Shown here: positions 34,666 to 45,887 of the stretch, in pieces
How the letters are laid out: each line of letters starts with the position of its first letter
Position numbering within the stretch: the first letter of the stretch is position 1
Assembly: GCA_023213395.1 (NCBI GenBank)
Contig: CM041465.1
Span: 178,257,741 to 178,321,740, forward strand
DNA length: 64,000 bases
Direction of reading: 5' to 3'
From: Cycas panzhihuaensis
Lineage: Eukaryota > Cycadophyta
Position numbers and translations under genes: made by a program
The notes under the pieces: model-generated
Told to the model about the DNA's origin: nothing
What the model saw: only the letters and a program-made list of their open reading frames with translations
Database searches by the model: none

Positions 34666-35211
34666 AGTGAGAAAAGGCCAAAGGATTAAAATGCGTAAGA
34701 CCTATAAAACCAAGATCATGAAGATAGTTCTCCTCTAGTTCTAAATAATATAAGAGCAAAACTAAGATAAGCAAGATCAAGGAAGCAAGATGATACCAAG
34801 ATGTGAGGAGGAGGAATTAGTCCTACTCTGAAGAATACCATTTAATTAGCAAAATGGCAGCATAATATTACACCTCAACTCCTCATGTGAGACATGAGGA
34901 GAGGTCTCAATATATAGAGTAACTGAGGTTACCTAACACCATTGGATGTTTGCCAAGTGGCAAACATCCAAGGTACATGCAATGCATGGCTTGCATGTCA
35001 TACATGAGGGACATGTGCCCATTAGGCTCTCAAGTGAGCAAAAATGCATGAGGGTCCATTTGACCCTTTAGTTACAATGTTATGTCACTAGGAAGAAAGT
35101 GGGTGTGCACTTTATCACTTAAGTGATTAGTCACTCCATAAAGTACAAAATAATTAATGAAAGAATAAAAGAATAAAGTACATACTTAACATGTAAACAT
35201 AAGGTTTAAAA
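34666..35211 (-). repeat. K 5' LTR (546 bp)
   Basis: It matches the 3' LTR at 27669-28223, with a T to A change at the terminal base and a change at the other end. It carries a perfect hairpin (34942-34955 and 34958-34971) in which the stem pair differs from D in both arms. Confidence 0.9.
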
Positions 35212-35216
35212 ACATG

Positions 35217-35495
35217 ATCGTCTAGTGAGATAGTTGTTTGATTGTCATCTTCCTTTGTAAGATCTAATGTTTCGTCGAAGTATGCATCTCTACTTGGGTA
35301 AATTTTGTCAGTCAAGGGATCCAAGCATTTATAGGCTTTGGAGATTTTGCTGTAGCCTACCCGGATATATTTCTTGCTTTTGCCATCCAATTTTCTTCTC
35401 TTTTTGTCAGGTATATGCATGTACATAGTTGATCCAGAGATACAGAGATGTCCACATATAATAGCAAATGAAGGTTGAGCTAATTCCGCTGTCAT
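35217..35495 (-). pseudogene. I integrase C-terminal fragment
   Basis: On the minus strand this encodes the end of copia integrase: MHIPDKKRRKLDGKS, VGYSKISKAYKCLDP and the SRDAYFDE segment. It resumes at 27668 on the other side of K. The upstream end is joined through non-matching frames to gag, so most of integrase and all of protease are deleted. Confidence 0.8.
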
Positions 35496-35655
35496 CTTGT
35501 AAAAGTGATGAAGTGTTTGAATTGAGCAAGGAGCTTGTAAATTATGAGGTCAATAAGGTCCCCATCAGAATATGTGATCGTGATAGCCACTAGGTTTTCA
35601 TGCAGTAATTTGAAACGGGCAAGAAGTACTGTAAAATCTTCAGATTCTGACATCT

Positions 35656-35991
35656 TCAGCAAGGCCATTTGATTTTTAGAGCCATGATATGAGTAGTATT
35701 TTTGTGAGCATACAAGGTCTTCAGTGCGTTCCAGGACTCATAAGGAGTGACATCACTAGCTATGTGAGGTAAAATGGAATCAGCAACAGATAGTGTAATA
35801 GAGACAAGGGCAAGACTTTTCTGCTCAAGGTATATCTTCTTCTCTGCAACATCTGTTGGTTCAGGTTTGATGCTCTCAGTTTGGTCCCAGGCTCCTTGTG
35901 CTACAAGTATGGACCGCATCTTGGTCTTCCATGACTCATAGTTATCTCCAATAAGTTTCTCAGAATCAACAAGATGGAGTGAGGAAGCCAT
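35656..35991 (-). pseudogene. I gag, truncated
   Basis: I choose the start at 35991 (MASSLHLVDSEKL) over an upstream in-frame Met, because copia gag proteins commonly begin this way. The sequence shows the gag core (GDNYESWKTKM, LVAQGAWD, YESWNALKTLY) and stops after the ALK segment, where a deletion has removed the rest of gag, protease and most of integrase. No zinc knuckle is present. The group differs from the other gags in the window. Confidence 0.8.
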
Positions 35992-37104
35992 GATAAGGTG
36001 GATAAACTCTACCAAGTCTAAACTCGAGTTTTCCTAGACTTGTAGGCCTGTCGATAAATCTCTAAATGAGATTCGTGACAGGTAGCTTCATGGCACTAAT
36101 CGCTTACCACTGCACTACGAGGCTTTGGCGGATGGTCAAGCTTCCTATTCTAGGAAGGGCTCAAGATCCTATAGGGTCCTTCGATATACCTTCCAGTACA
36201 TGGAGGCTCAAATCCATGAGTGAGCTCTGTTTGAGGCCTCAGTATTGGGTCCTTCAGTATCCCCTCACTTCACACATTAGTTTAAATGCCAAACATTTAT
36301 ATCCAATTATGATAGATGCGGTGCGATTTTTATAGTCCCCTGGAACAAGGTCTCTATGGTTGGGAACAAGTAGCTTCCAAGCAGAGTTATCTGCCTGTGG
36401 AATAGGGAAAAGTGAAGTAAAATATGGTGTAGTTGTTGAGTTTTTTTTTTTTATTTTAAAAAATAGCCTAAGAAAAGAGCAAGTGAAAAGGAATAAAATG
36501 ATTGTACTACAAATGAGGGCATGACTGAAGATACTTTCATGAGTTGTGAAGGACCTCTGTTGTACGATTAACTATACGGACTTGACAGAGAGGCCAAAAA
36601 TCGAATTTCTCATATTCAATTAAAATTGGAGCTAATAGAGAGATTTTCTTGAGAGGATTCCAGATCTGGTCTTAGTTTTTCAGTTGGAGTTTCTGTTGCT
36701 AAGAAAACGACCCACGAAGTTTGGACTAGCGACTAGGGTTTCTGGCATTTTTTGCTCATCTTTGCTCACATGTGTGACAAACCAAGTTGAGTCATATACC
36801 AAATGAAAGCTCTTCTCAAGAGCTTTTGATTGATACTGATCTCAGCTAAAATGATCCCCCGTACAGAGAGAAACGAGTTCAAGAAGCTCCACGTGGGTGG
36901 CCACTTATTTTTTGCAGATCTAGGGCAAATGACTAAGAATCAGGCTTTGAGCCTTTAGACAAAGGTGATCAGCTCAAAGAGGCACACTTGCTCACCAAAT
37001 TTCGTCTGATTATGAGCAAGTTGAAATTTCATCCATACGGTTGTATAGACAGTACATATGATGGTAGAGAATCTCTCCTTCAGAGGCTAAGAATAGGCAG
37101 ACTT
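35992..37104 (-). other. I leader
   Basis: This 1.1-kb non-coding leader lies between the primer-binding site and gag. GTAC or ATAC clusters lie at 36559-36580 and 37033-37058. It contains a T run and no sense frame of note. Confidence 0.7.
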
Positions 37105-37117
37105 GGCTTTGATACCA
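37105..37117 (-). other. I primer-binding site
   Basis: On the element strand it reads TGGTATCAAAGCC directly after the LTR with no spacer. It differs by one base from the common TGGTATCAGAGCC. Confidence 0.8.
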
Positions 37118-37350
37118 TGCTAGACTAATTGAAAACAGAAGAGAGCAAGAGAACATTGAAAAAATGACTTGTATTGAGTTGAGAGGTATAGTACATATTT
37201 ATTACAAGAGGCCTCTAATGAGAGATTAGGGTTAGAGGCACAACTAACATGATATGTTACAAATATATTACATGACTATCCTTATGTGTTACAGTTAAGT
37301 CACTAACACAAGATGCTAGTACTTAAAGGATAAGATATTATATTCGAATA
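37118..37350 (-). repeat. I 5' LTR (233 bp)
   Basis: It matches 25574-25797 with several differences. The plus-strand end reads TATTCGAATA in place of TATTCTAACA. It is followed by atcat, the second TSD copy, and then the H frame. Confidence 0.9.
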
Positions 37351-37480
37351 ATCATCTGAGGAAGCAAGACACCACGATGAATGTAAATCAACAATGGATA
37401 CAGAAATGGCAGCTATTTCCAAAAACAAAACATGGGAATTAGCTGAACCACCTATTGACAAGCCAATTGTCAATTGTAAA
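37351..37480 (+). pseudogene. H: short RT N-terminal piece
   Basis: Between I and J lie codons for SSEEARHHDEC, MDTEMAAISKNKTWELAEP and DKPIVNCK, the start of the copia RT domain of H. It joins 25573 on the left and 42561 on the right, where WVYKVKE continues. Confidence 0.9.
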
Positions 37481-37670
37481 TGTAAAAAAATAGTGTGAGA
37501 TGAAGAAAGTTCCTTGATTATGTGAGAGATGATCTCTCTATAAATACATGAAATGATTCGTAACAACTTGTTACATGTAAGCCACTTGTCACTATTACAA
37601 AGAAAAGGGAATGACACATAACTCTCATTAATTCATATCTTAATGTCTTAGATAAAACATTATCTTAAAA
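37481..37670 (-). repeat. J 3' LTR (190 bp)
   Basis: The plus strand starts TGTAAAAAAATAG. CCCTCTTTGAATG follows at 37671-37683, the polypurine tract on the element strand. It pairs with 42366-42555 with several differences. Confidence 0.85.
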
Positions 37671-37689
37671 CCCTCTTTGAATGTTTTAT

Positions 37690-40600
37690 CTATCTTAAGC
37701 CAAGTCTATTTCAAAATAATTGAAACTTGTCTTTGCTGAGAGGTTTAGTCAAGATGTCTGTAAGTTGTTTACTTGTTGTACAATGCATTAGATCTACTTC
37801 TTTGTTTTGAACCTTCTTTCAAATGAAATGATGATGCACTTTAGTGTGTTTAGTTCGTGCACAGAAGATTGGATTTGTTGTCATCTTTATTATGCTTTGG
37901 TTATCACAATAAAGTGTTGTTGGACCATTTTGCTGCTAATTTAGATTTGCCAACAACTGCCTTAGCCATATTGCTTCACAGGATGCACTGATTGCTGATT
38001 TGTATTTTACTTCTGTAAATGACAAGGCAGCAATTGGTTGTCATTTGCTGCTCTAAGATATTGTTGTTGATCCAAGAAGAAAGCAATATCCACTTGTTGA
38101 TTTCCTTTTTTCTTTATCTCTAGCCCAATCAAAATCACTATATCCGATTAATTTTCCTAATTCATTTCTTGTATATGTAAGTTCCAAATTTGAAGTAGCT
38201 TTCAAATATCTGAGTATCCTTTCGACTGCTCTCCAATGTAGTAATTTTGGATCTTACATGTACCTAGAAATTACTCCGACAAAATATGAGATGTCAGGTC
38301 TGGTGGCAGTAAGATAGATCAGGCTTCCAATTAATTGCCCATACAGGGTTGTGTTGCCTGGAGCTTCTCCTGTGGTTGGAGTTAAATCACAGTCTTTTTC
38401 CATCGGAGTTGCATAGCTATTGGAATTTTCTATTTTGAATTTCTTCTACAGAGCCTTGGTATATTTGTTCTGTGACAAGGTTATTGATTCCTCCTTTTGT
38501 TTTACTTCTATACCAAGGTAATAATTTAAAAGTCCTAAGTCAATATTTCAAAGCCCTTTTTCAGTTAGATTTTTATAGTTGTGATGGATTCTGTCTCACT
38601 ACCTGTGAGAAGCATATTATCTATACAATGATTATTGTGATCAATACTTGCTTTCTTTTCACATAAAAACTAGAATCTAATTTAACCAACTTGACATACC
38701 AGACCCTTGGAGCTTGTTTTAACCCATATAGGGCTTTCTTTAGCCTACATACAAGATGTTTTGCCCGTTCTGAACATAACCTTATGGCTGATGAATGTAT
38801 ACTTCTTCCTGAAGGTCTCCATTCAGGAAGGTACTTTTTACATCTAGCTGATAGACTTTCCAATTCTGTTGTGCAGCTAAGGCAATTACCATCCGCACAA
38901 TATTTAGCTTTGCCATTGGAGAGAAGGTTTTGTCATAGTCTATCCTTGCAGTTTGAGTGTAGCCCTTAGCTACTAATCTTGCTTTGTATTTTTCTATTTT
39001 GCCATCAAAGTTCTCTTTGATTTATACACCCACTTGCAATTGACAATTGGTTTGTTTGTAGGTGGTTCAACTAGTTCCCAAGTTTTGTTTTTGGAGATGG
39101 ATTCCATTTTTGTATCCATGGCTGATTTCCACTCAATATGCTGACTTGCCTCTTCATATTACTAAGGATCAATTGAACAAAATAGAGGTTGATGTTTCTA
39201 GGACCTGGTCCTGTGATCAAATATATCACCTTTTTCTTCTTCAACTGTGTCTTTCTGGAAGATGTCCTGCTTTTCTCTTCTTCTTCAGGACTTATTTCTC
39301 TAATGGGTTAAGGAGCTCTTTCTGATTGTTCCTCTTCTTCTATTTCTGTATCTTCAGATGTGATTTCAGATATGTCTTCAGGTGGAGGGACTTTTGTGGG
39401 GGATTCCCTAGTAGGCTTTTTAATTTCCTGATGTATTACTGGACTTGCAACAATCTCTTGTTTATTAAAAATAACATCCCTGCTTACATAAACTTTGTTT
39501 GTTTTTGGGTCTATGCATCGGTATGCTTTTGAATTTTTACTATAACCTATCATTATGCATTCTATGCTTTTATAATCAAGTTTTGATCTATTTTTATGAG
39601 GAATATGAACAAAAGCTTGGCAACCAAAGATTTTTAGGTTACTTACATTAGGTTTGTATCCCGTCCATGCTTCTTCTGAAGTTACTTTATTCAAAGCATG
39701 AGATGGACTTTGATTTATTAGATAAACTACTGTATCTACAACTTCTGCCCAATAAGTTTTTGAAATTTGTTTATCCTAGATCAAACTCCAAGTCATTCCC
39801 ATAAAAGTCTTTTTCATCTACTCGGCTACACCAATGGATTGAGGAGTGTAGGGAGTGATAATTTGTCAACTTATCCCATGAGTCTTGCAGAAGAATTAAA
39901 ATTCTTTTGAAGTATACTCACCTCCTCCATTAGACCTGATGCACTTCAATTTGTTTTCGTATTCCAGTTTTACTTCAACCTTGAATTCTTTAAATTTATC
40001 AAATGTTTCAAATTTACTACAGAGGAAGTGTATCCAGACTTTTCTCGAAAAATTATCAATGAATGTAAGAAAGTACCTAGCCCCATTGATTAAGCTTGGG
40101 ATAATGGGCCCACAGAAATCAGAATGTACTAATTCTAGTTTGCTTTGCGCATGTCATTCACTTCTTTGAAAAGGAAAATGATGTTGTTTACCAAGCAAAC
40201 AACCTTTACAAGCAAAGGAATAAATTGTCATGTTTGGAAGTCCATTAACCATATTTGAATTTTTCAACAATTCTAATCTATCAAAGGAGATATGACCATA
40301 TTTCAAATGCCAGAGTTTGTTATTATCAATGCTTGCAACAACAAAAGCGTTTACATCACCTTTTGTAATGATAGGATTAGAAAGCAATTTATAGAGGTCA
40401 TTGCTTTCTATACCTTTAGCAATTATAATTCCTCCTTTTTTCATGTCTAGAATATGGAAAAACCTATTCTCATTGAAGATAGTCCTCAGCCTTTTCTTCA
40501 CAAGTTGAGCGACTAAGAGAAGATTTTTCTTCAGTCCTGAAACAAAGAGAACATTACCAATTTTCTGCACTTTTCCTTTCATCTCAAAGGCTATTGTTCC

Positions 40601-41645
40601 AATGCCTTGAATGTTCAATGGATATTTGTTCCCTAACTCTACTAATTTATTGAAAGAGTAGGGCTTCAGGGATTCGAACCATTTTCTGCGGCCTGTCATG
40701 TGGCTAGATGCTCCTGAATCGATATACCAAACATCTTCATCGCCGGTGCTGGTAGTAAGTGCAACTATGAATGTAGTTTCTTCTTCTTCATCCCCTTCAA
40801 AGTTGTTCTGTTCTTTGCTATAATTCCTGACAAGTCTTTTCACTCTCTGAATATCATCTCTCCTCTGAGAGCATTGATAGGGAAAGTGACCTCTATGTCC
40901 ACAATGATAGCATACATCGAATGTTCTGCAATTGTTGGAGAAGTGCCTAGGTTTCCCGTAGTTGAAGCAGACTCTGGAGTCTCTCAGTGGAATTGATTGC
41001 CCTCTGCCTCTATTTTCATGTCACCTTCCTTTGGATTGACTTCTATTGTCAAAACCCCTACCACGACCTCTCGAAGGTGACTTTCCTTGCCCTTTGGGAC
41101 TGAAGTTGAGTTTGGACGGTAAGGCCTCTTCAATATCTGTCTCTTTTTTGTATTTCTTATTTCGTTGTTCTTGCCTGAGCAGGAGACTTGTTAATGTTTC
41201 AAGAGACATAGTTGCAGTTTGATCATTATTGGTTATGGAATTTACCATATTATCAAATGACTTTGGGAGCTTGTTTATAATCATTTGCACAAGTTCCTGT
41301 TCAGGTAGATTGGCTCCAGCGCTAACTAAATCATTCCTAATTGATGTCACTTTACAAATGAATTCTGAAATACTTTCTCTCTCTTGTGTAGTTTGTGTAG
41401 TTCAACCCTTCAACATACACCAAAAGAGGATCTGGGATGCATAATTTCAGAATTATTACACCTGAATTATTTATGTCATCCCAATTTGGTTGATCGAGGG
41501 CATTAACTAGTCTTTTTTCTCTCCCTGTGGCTGTATTCCAGGCATTTTTTGCCCTCAGTAGGGTTTCAACCTTAATTTTCAATACAAAATAGTTTGTTTC
41601 AATAAAATTTTCTTCATCATTCAAAGCAAGAATGGAGGAAGCCAT
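37690..41645 (-). pseudogene. gag-pol: J gag-pol, degenerate
   Basis: Gag starts at 41645 (MASSILALND). A deletion of about 90 bp near 41350-41400 fuses two gag parts out of frame. Two zinc knuckles are recognisable near 40880-40985. Protease DSGAS (WYIDSGASSHM) is intact near 40720. Integrase has HSDFCGP near 40110, but its second Asp is replaced in RSNGGGE near 39930. The integrase C-terminus is open at 39308-39694. RT is broken; the YVDD box reads as CIDN near 38615. RNase H runs from about 38350 to 37690 with many stops. Confidence 0.88.
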
Positions 41646-42350
41646 TTCAGAAAATTAAATTGGAGATATCAAAATGCTTTACAAAATTGTTGACAAGCTA
41701 GTCGTATGCCTGTACAGAATTCTATACACAAGTATAGTTGTACGGACATAGATAAATAGGGAGACAAAAGAAAGATCTCAGACTGAGGATTCCGAATATG
41801 TAAGATTTTTTACCATATTTATTTTATTTTGCTTAAAAAAAAAAAGCTTGAAACCAAAAACGTGCAGCTAGGGTTTTAGAAACAAAATTGCTTAAAAATC
41901 TTCAAATCTCCAGCGAAATTCTTCAAGAATGGAATCAAATTGATCGATATAGACGAGGGAAGATTTTTGGACTGATCTTACCCGAATTTAATGAGCCTTT
42001 TGAGAGTAATTTGCAAAAAATACTTCAAACCCGTGAATTTCTGAAATTCAGTCAAAACACCTTCAAAACTATGAAATCTTCAGTCGACCCTTTGGAAGAA
42101 AGTGACGTATTAAACGAGGTGCACTTGCTAGTAAATTTTTAGCGAGATCTAAGCACTTTGAAATTTGGGTTTCTGTATAATTCTGTACAGATACGTACAT
42201 CATCCGTACACACTCGTTCAATTGTAAAACTCCTCTGAGAACTGAATAAACGCAAAACACTTTTTCATTTGTCTTCATAAAACTCCTCTGAGAACTGAAC
42301 AAAAGCAAAATACCAAGATTTCTCTGGCTTCAGAGACCCTAGTCTGAACA
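41646..42350 (-). other. J leader
   Basis: This non-coding leader has GTAC clusters at 41705-41750 and 42180-42212 and an A run. A plus-strand frame at 41888-42142 is antisense and not supported. Confidence 0.65.
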
Positions 42351-42365
42351 CCTGCTCTAATATCA
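42351..42365 (-). other. J primer-binding site, degraded
   Basis: On the element strand it reads TGATATTAGAGCAGG directly after the LTR, two changes from TGGTATCAGAGCAGG. Confidence 0.75.
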
Positions 42366-42555
42366 TGTAAGAAAACAATTTGAAATGAAGAAAGTTCCTT
42401 GATCATGTGAGAGATGATCTCTCTATAAATACATGAAATGATTTGTAACCACTTACTACATTTAAGCCACTTGCCACTATTACAAAGAAGAGGGAATGAC
42501 ACATAACCCTCATCAATTCATTACTTAATGTCCTAGATAAAACATTATCTTAATA
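42366..42555 (-). repeat. J 5' LTR (190 bp)
   Basis: The plus strand starts TGTAAGAAAACAATT and ends ATCTTAATA. A TATAAATA box is visible near 42425 (minus sense). It pairs with 37481-37670. Confidence 0.85.
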
Positions 42556-42560
42556 GAAAA

Positions 42561-43943
42561 TGGGTGTACAAGGTAAAAGAAAATTTTGAAGAGAGAATAG
42601 AAAAATACAAGGGAAGATTGCTGGCCAAAGGGTAAACCCAAATTACAGGGATAGACTATGATGAAACCCCCTCTTTAGTAGTAAAGTTGAATACTATAAG
42701 AATGGTTATCGCCCTAGCAACACAACAAAATTGGAAAATCTTCCAACTTGACGTAAAGAGTGCCTTTTTGAACGGAGACTTGGAAGAAGAAGTATATATG
42801 CAGCAGCCAGAGGGATATGTTCAAAATGGCTAGAAGCATCTTGTTTGCAGATTAAAAAAGGCTTTATACGGGCTAAAGCAAGCTCCAAGAGCTTGGTATG
42901 CTAACTTAGATAAATATCTCATACAAAACAATTTTCAGAGGTGTGAATCAAATCATAATTTATATGTAAAGATTAGCAAAGGATTAATCACCATAATTAT
43001 TGTTTATATAGATGACATGATTCTTACAGGAAGCGATACAAAGTCCATTCTAGTCATAAAAACTCAGTTGGAAAAAGGATTTGAAATGGCTGACTTAGGA
43101 CTTCTGAGTTATTACCTTGATATAAAAGTAAAACAAAAGAAGGATTCAATGACAATATCATAAAACAAGTATACTAGGAATTTGTTAAGGAAATTCAAGA
43201 TGGAAGACTGCAACAGTTATGCAACACCAATGGAGACAGGGTGTAACCTAACTCAAGACACAGAAGGAACACCAATCAATGCAACCTTGTATAAACAGCT
43301 AGTTGGCAGTCTAATTTATCTTATTGCTACTAGACCTGACATCTCATATTCTGTATGTGTAATTTCTAGATACATGCAGGATCCTAAAGTGTCACATTGA
43401 AGAGCAACAAAAAGAATACTCAAGTATCTAAAAGGCACCTCTAATTTCGAACTTACATATATAGAAAATAATGCAAGAAAGCTAGTTGGATACATTGATT
43501 TTGATTGGGCAGGAGACAAAGAAAATAGGAAGTTAACTATTCGATACTGTTTTCTTATTGGTTTAGCAATGGTATCCTGGAGTGGTAAAAAGCAATCAAC
43601 TGTTGCATTGTCATCTATAGAAGTCGAGTACAAATCATTAGTAAGTGCATCCTATGAAGTAGTATGGCTAAGACAACTGCTAACAGATCTGAATCGAAAG
43701 CAAGATAGCCCAACAATGCTTTATTGTGATAATCAAAGCACAATAAAATTGGAAAAGAACCTAGTCTTTTATGCCAGAACCAAGCACATTGAAGTACATC
43801 ATCATTTCATTTGGGAAAATGTGTAGAACAAAGAAATAAAGTTGATACATTGCACAACAAATGAACAAGTTGTAGATATTTTGACTAAGCCTCTCAACAA
43901 AGACAAATTTCAATTCCTTAGAGATAAGCTTGGTTTAAAATAG
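42561..43943 (+). pseudogene. H RT and RNase H
   Basis: This continues the H polyprotein after J from WVYKVKE. RT shows [14 protein letters not shown] near 42755, [14 protein letters not shown] near 42865, VYIDDM near 43000 and DLGLLSYYL near 43100. RNase H shows DFDWAGD near 43500, LSSIEVEY near 43615, YCDNQST near 43725 and HIEVHHHF near 43790. It ends DKFQFLRDKLGLK and TAG at 43941. Only a few stops interrupt it (near 42632, 42831, 43161, 43398 and 43825), so this is the best kept part of H. Confidence 0.9.
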
Positions 43944-43950
43944 ATAAAAC

Positions 43951-44162
43951 ATTAAAAGAGGGTGTTAGAATAATATTTTATCTAGAATAGTATGTTATGT
44001 TGTATGGTTAATTAATGAGGGTTATGTGGTAGTCCCTCTTTATTGTAAGGATGACAAGTGGCTTACATGTAGTAAGCAGTTACTAAACTTCTCTTGTACT
44101 TATAGAGAGATTATTTCTCACATAATCAACAAATCAATCACATTCTATGAGTGTTCTCTTCA
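43951..44162 (+). repeat. H polypurine tract and 3' LTR
   Basis: ATTAAAAGAGGG (43951-43962) precedes the 200-bp LTR (43963-44162), which starts TGTTAGAATAATATTTTA and ends CTCTTCA. It is followed by tgtac. It lacks about 35 bp near its end that the 5' LTR has, as if a repeat-mediated deletion had occurred. Confidence 0.85.
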
Positions 44163-44167
44163 TGTAC

Positions 44168-45180
44168 AATGTGAATTTTTCACTAATGAGTACAAAAATT
44201 TCTAAAAATCACTTGTTTTTAAGTCATATAACACACTTGAAATTTTTTTTATGTATTAGTGAACTCAAAAAAAAGAAAAAGAAAGGCTAAATTTGGTCTT
44301 GAAAAGCGATTAAATAACATAAAATCACTTTAAAAAGTAGAACTTTATAAAATAACGTTTGAGTAAAAATAGAATATTTTTTGAATATACTTATTTTATA
44401 ACCTAAAGTTAAAAACTAAAGGTTGAAATTGAAACTTTTCATGAAATTCGATTTGGTGGTTGAGCAACGAACTTTGAAACCTTCATGTCGATCGATCTCT
44501 TCATACAAGCAACGGATGGAGCTAAAATTTCAAATTTTCTGGCCTAGAGGTTGAAGTATCTTCGTTTTCGTGGTGTCTGGTGGTCTACAAAAAGAGAACA
44601 ATTCACTTGGAGCCCGTGGTTGGATGGATAGTTGCGAGGAGCAAAAGTACAATAGAGCTATGAGAGTCCTTTGGGTTTGATGTTTATCACTGCAACAGGG
44701 GTTGTTAGAGCCAGAGATAGCTACAAAATGGACCAGATCTGATCAAGAATGAGTCTGCATGTAGAAATGAGTAGAAATAATAATTTTTTAACTCAAAAAA
44801 CACCAAAAAATGGTATCAAATCTGCCCATGTTTAGAATTTGATTGAGGTGAGTCGGGTGTTGAAGCTACCAAAGGAGAATTACTGTGAGAACCTACAGAT
44901 TGAGAGAGAAATTCTATAAAATAATTTTTATTTGTAAAATAATTGAAAAGACTATGATTTTTATATATTTTCTTTATTGTACATATAAATTGAGCTTAGA
45001 AAAAAATTCCGGAAAATAAATTTATTACATTCTAGCCCTTAAAATCACTTTTGAAATGAAAAACAGAGTTAGACAACACCAATACACAGCCTTGGATCAC
45101 CTTCGAAGAGCGAAGGTCATCACCAAGGGTTTGGAGTCTCTCCTTCAAGCTTGAAAATAGTAGGTACTCCTCTCCAAGCA
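44168..45180 (-). other. L leader, right of H
   Basis: This AT-rich non-coding leader lies between the L primer-binding site and the H insertion. It matches the K leader in parts, including the GAAGAGCGAAGGTC segment near the primer-binding site (about 45100). I see no gene in it. Confidence 0.7.
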
Positions 45181-45192
45181 GCTCTGATACCA
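45181..45192 (-). other. L primer-binding site
   Basis: On the element strand it reads TGGTATCAGAGC, separated by two bases from the LTR, as in K and D2. Confidence 0.85.
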
Positions 45193-45194
45193 AA

Positions 45195-45712
45195 TGTTGA
45201 GTTGAACATTCAACTCTAGCATGAAATGATGAAGTAAACAACCTAGGATCTCTTGTAAAGGAAGTGTGCTAAGAGAATAAGATGATTAGCATCACATCAA
45301 TAGCACTATGAGAATCAACAACTAACTAAGCATAAGCACAAACATATGAAGACATAAGAAGAACTCAAGATATGGAGTAGGAATTGTTCCTCACTCCAAA
45401 TGAAGAAGATTAGTATGTATTCAAAATAGTAGCATAACAATACAATACTCACTCACCATATGTGATACATGAGAATTGATCTCAATATATAGAGAATGAG
45501 GAGGAACCTTAGGCCATGCACACCTTGACCCATGTGCACTCACGTACAAAAGTGCATGAGGGGTACATTGACTCTCAAGTCACGACATTATGCTACTAGA
45601 AAGAATATGGGTGTGTACTTTATCACATTAGGTGGTAAAGCACCCTTACATAAATTATATTAAGTAACAATATAAAGTACATTACTTAACATTTAAACAT
45701 AAAGGTCTAACA
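45195..45712 (-). repeat. L 5' LTR (518 bp)
   Basis: The plus strand starts TGTTGAGTTGAACATT and ends GGTCTAACA. On the element strand its start resembles the D LTR (TGTTAGACCTTTATG against TGTTAAACCTTATG), so it is a diverged member of the group. The U3 hairpin of D and K is not recognisable. It is followed by tgacc, the expected TSD, whose partner is lost with L's 3' end. Confidence 0.8.
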
Positions 45713-45713
45713 T

Positions 45714-45887
45714 GACCTAGTTGAAATCTTAGATATACGAACCAATAAATTGAGAAACATGGAAATAAAAAAATATTTAATAAGATGGTCCAACAAACTA
45801 ATAAAAAAAAGTAGCATGGGAATCAACTACTATTGCAAGAGAAGCTAGTCTCATTGAGGACAATGATCCTTCCAAGGTGGGGAGCAA
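45714..45887 (+). pseudogene. M integrase chromodomain end
   Basis: The frame from 45714 reads LVEILDIRTNKLRNM, then KKYLIRWSNK, and after a one-base shift in an A8 run near 45813-45820 it continues VAWESTTIAREASLIED. The pattern of a basic beta strand, an LIRW core and a following WE is that of the chromodomain or CR motif at the end of chromovirus integrases. It stops soon after the LTR start. I know this pattern from the family; no catalytic residue is present to confirm it. Confidence 0.6.

Larger units (their letters stand above)
27669..35211 (-). mobile_element. Copia element K, full length, inside I
   Basis: K is a 7.5-kb minus-strand copia of the D group with LTRs at 27669-28223 and 34666-35211 and a perfect TSD acatg (27664-27668 and 35212-35216). 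It has a primer-binding site, a 2.3-kb leader, gag-pol and a polypurine tract (28224-28233). It is the fourth level of insertion above M (M, L, H, I, K). Confidence 0.92.
25574..37350 (-). mobile_element. Copia element I, internally deleted, carrying K
   Basis: I is a minus-strand copia of a fourth group with LTRs at 25574-25797 and 37118-37350 and TSD atcat (25569-25573 and 37351-37355). K divides it at 27669-35211. Gag is fused by deletion to the end of integrase, so protease and the integrase core are absent. RT and RNase H remain readable. Confidence 0.9.
37481..42555 (-). mobile_element. Copia element J, full length, inside H
   Basis: J is a 5.1-kb minus-strand copia with 190-bp LTRs at both ends (37481-37670 and 42366-42555). 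The flanks are gtaaa (37476-37480) and gaaaa (42556-42560), a TSD with one change. It is related to its host H in gag, integrase and LTR. Confidence 0.9.
22139..44162 (+). mobile_element. Copia element H, carrying I (with K) and J
   Basis: H is a plus-strand copia split into 22139-25573, 37351-37480 and 42561-44162. It is flanked by TSD tgtac at 22134-22138 and 44163-44167. Removal of I (TSD atcat) restores codons for KSQSSEEARHHDEC. Removal of J restores the NCKW-VYK segment of RT. Without inserts H is about 5.2 kb, a usual size for copia. Confidence 0.9.
806..45712 (-). mobile_element. Copia element L, split by three insertions
   Basis: L is a minus-strand Ty1/copia element of the same group as D, K and D2. 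Its surviving parts are the 5' LTR (45195-45712), primer-binding site (45181-45192), leader (44168-45180 and 21901-22138) and RT/RNase H pieces (9670-9953 and 806-1419). XY, C and H lie between the pieces. The RT frame runs on exactly across the XY insertion when one TSD copy is removed, and H is flanked by tgtac on both sides within the leader. The gag, protease, integrase and 3' LTR are missing. Assigning the RT pieces and the LTR to one element is an inference from strand, order and group; two related elements remain possible. Confidence 0.55.

Noticed and set aside
45195-45712. Solo LTR
   Set aside because: A primer-binding site and leader follow it on the element strand, so it is the 5' LTR of a longer, split element.
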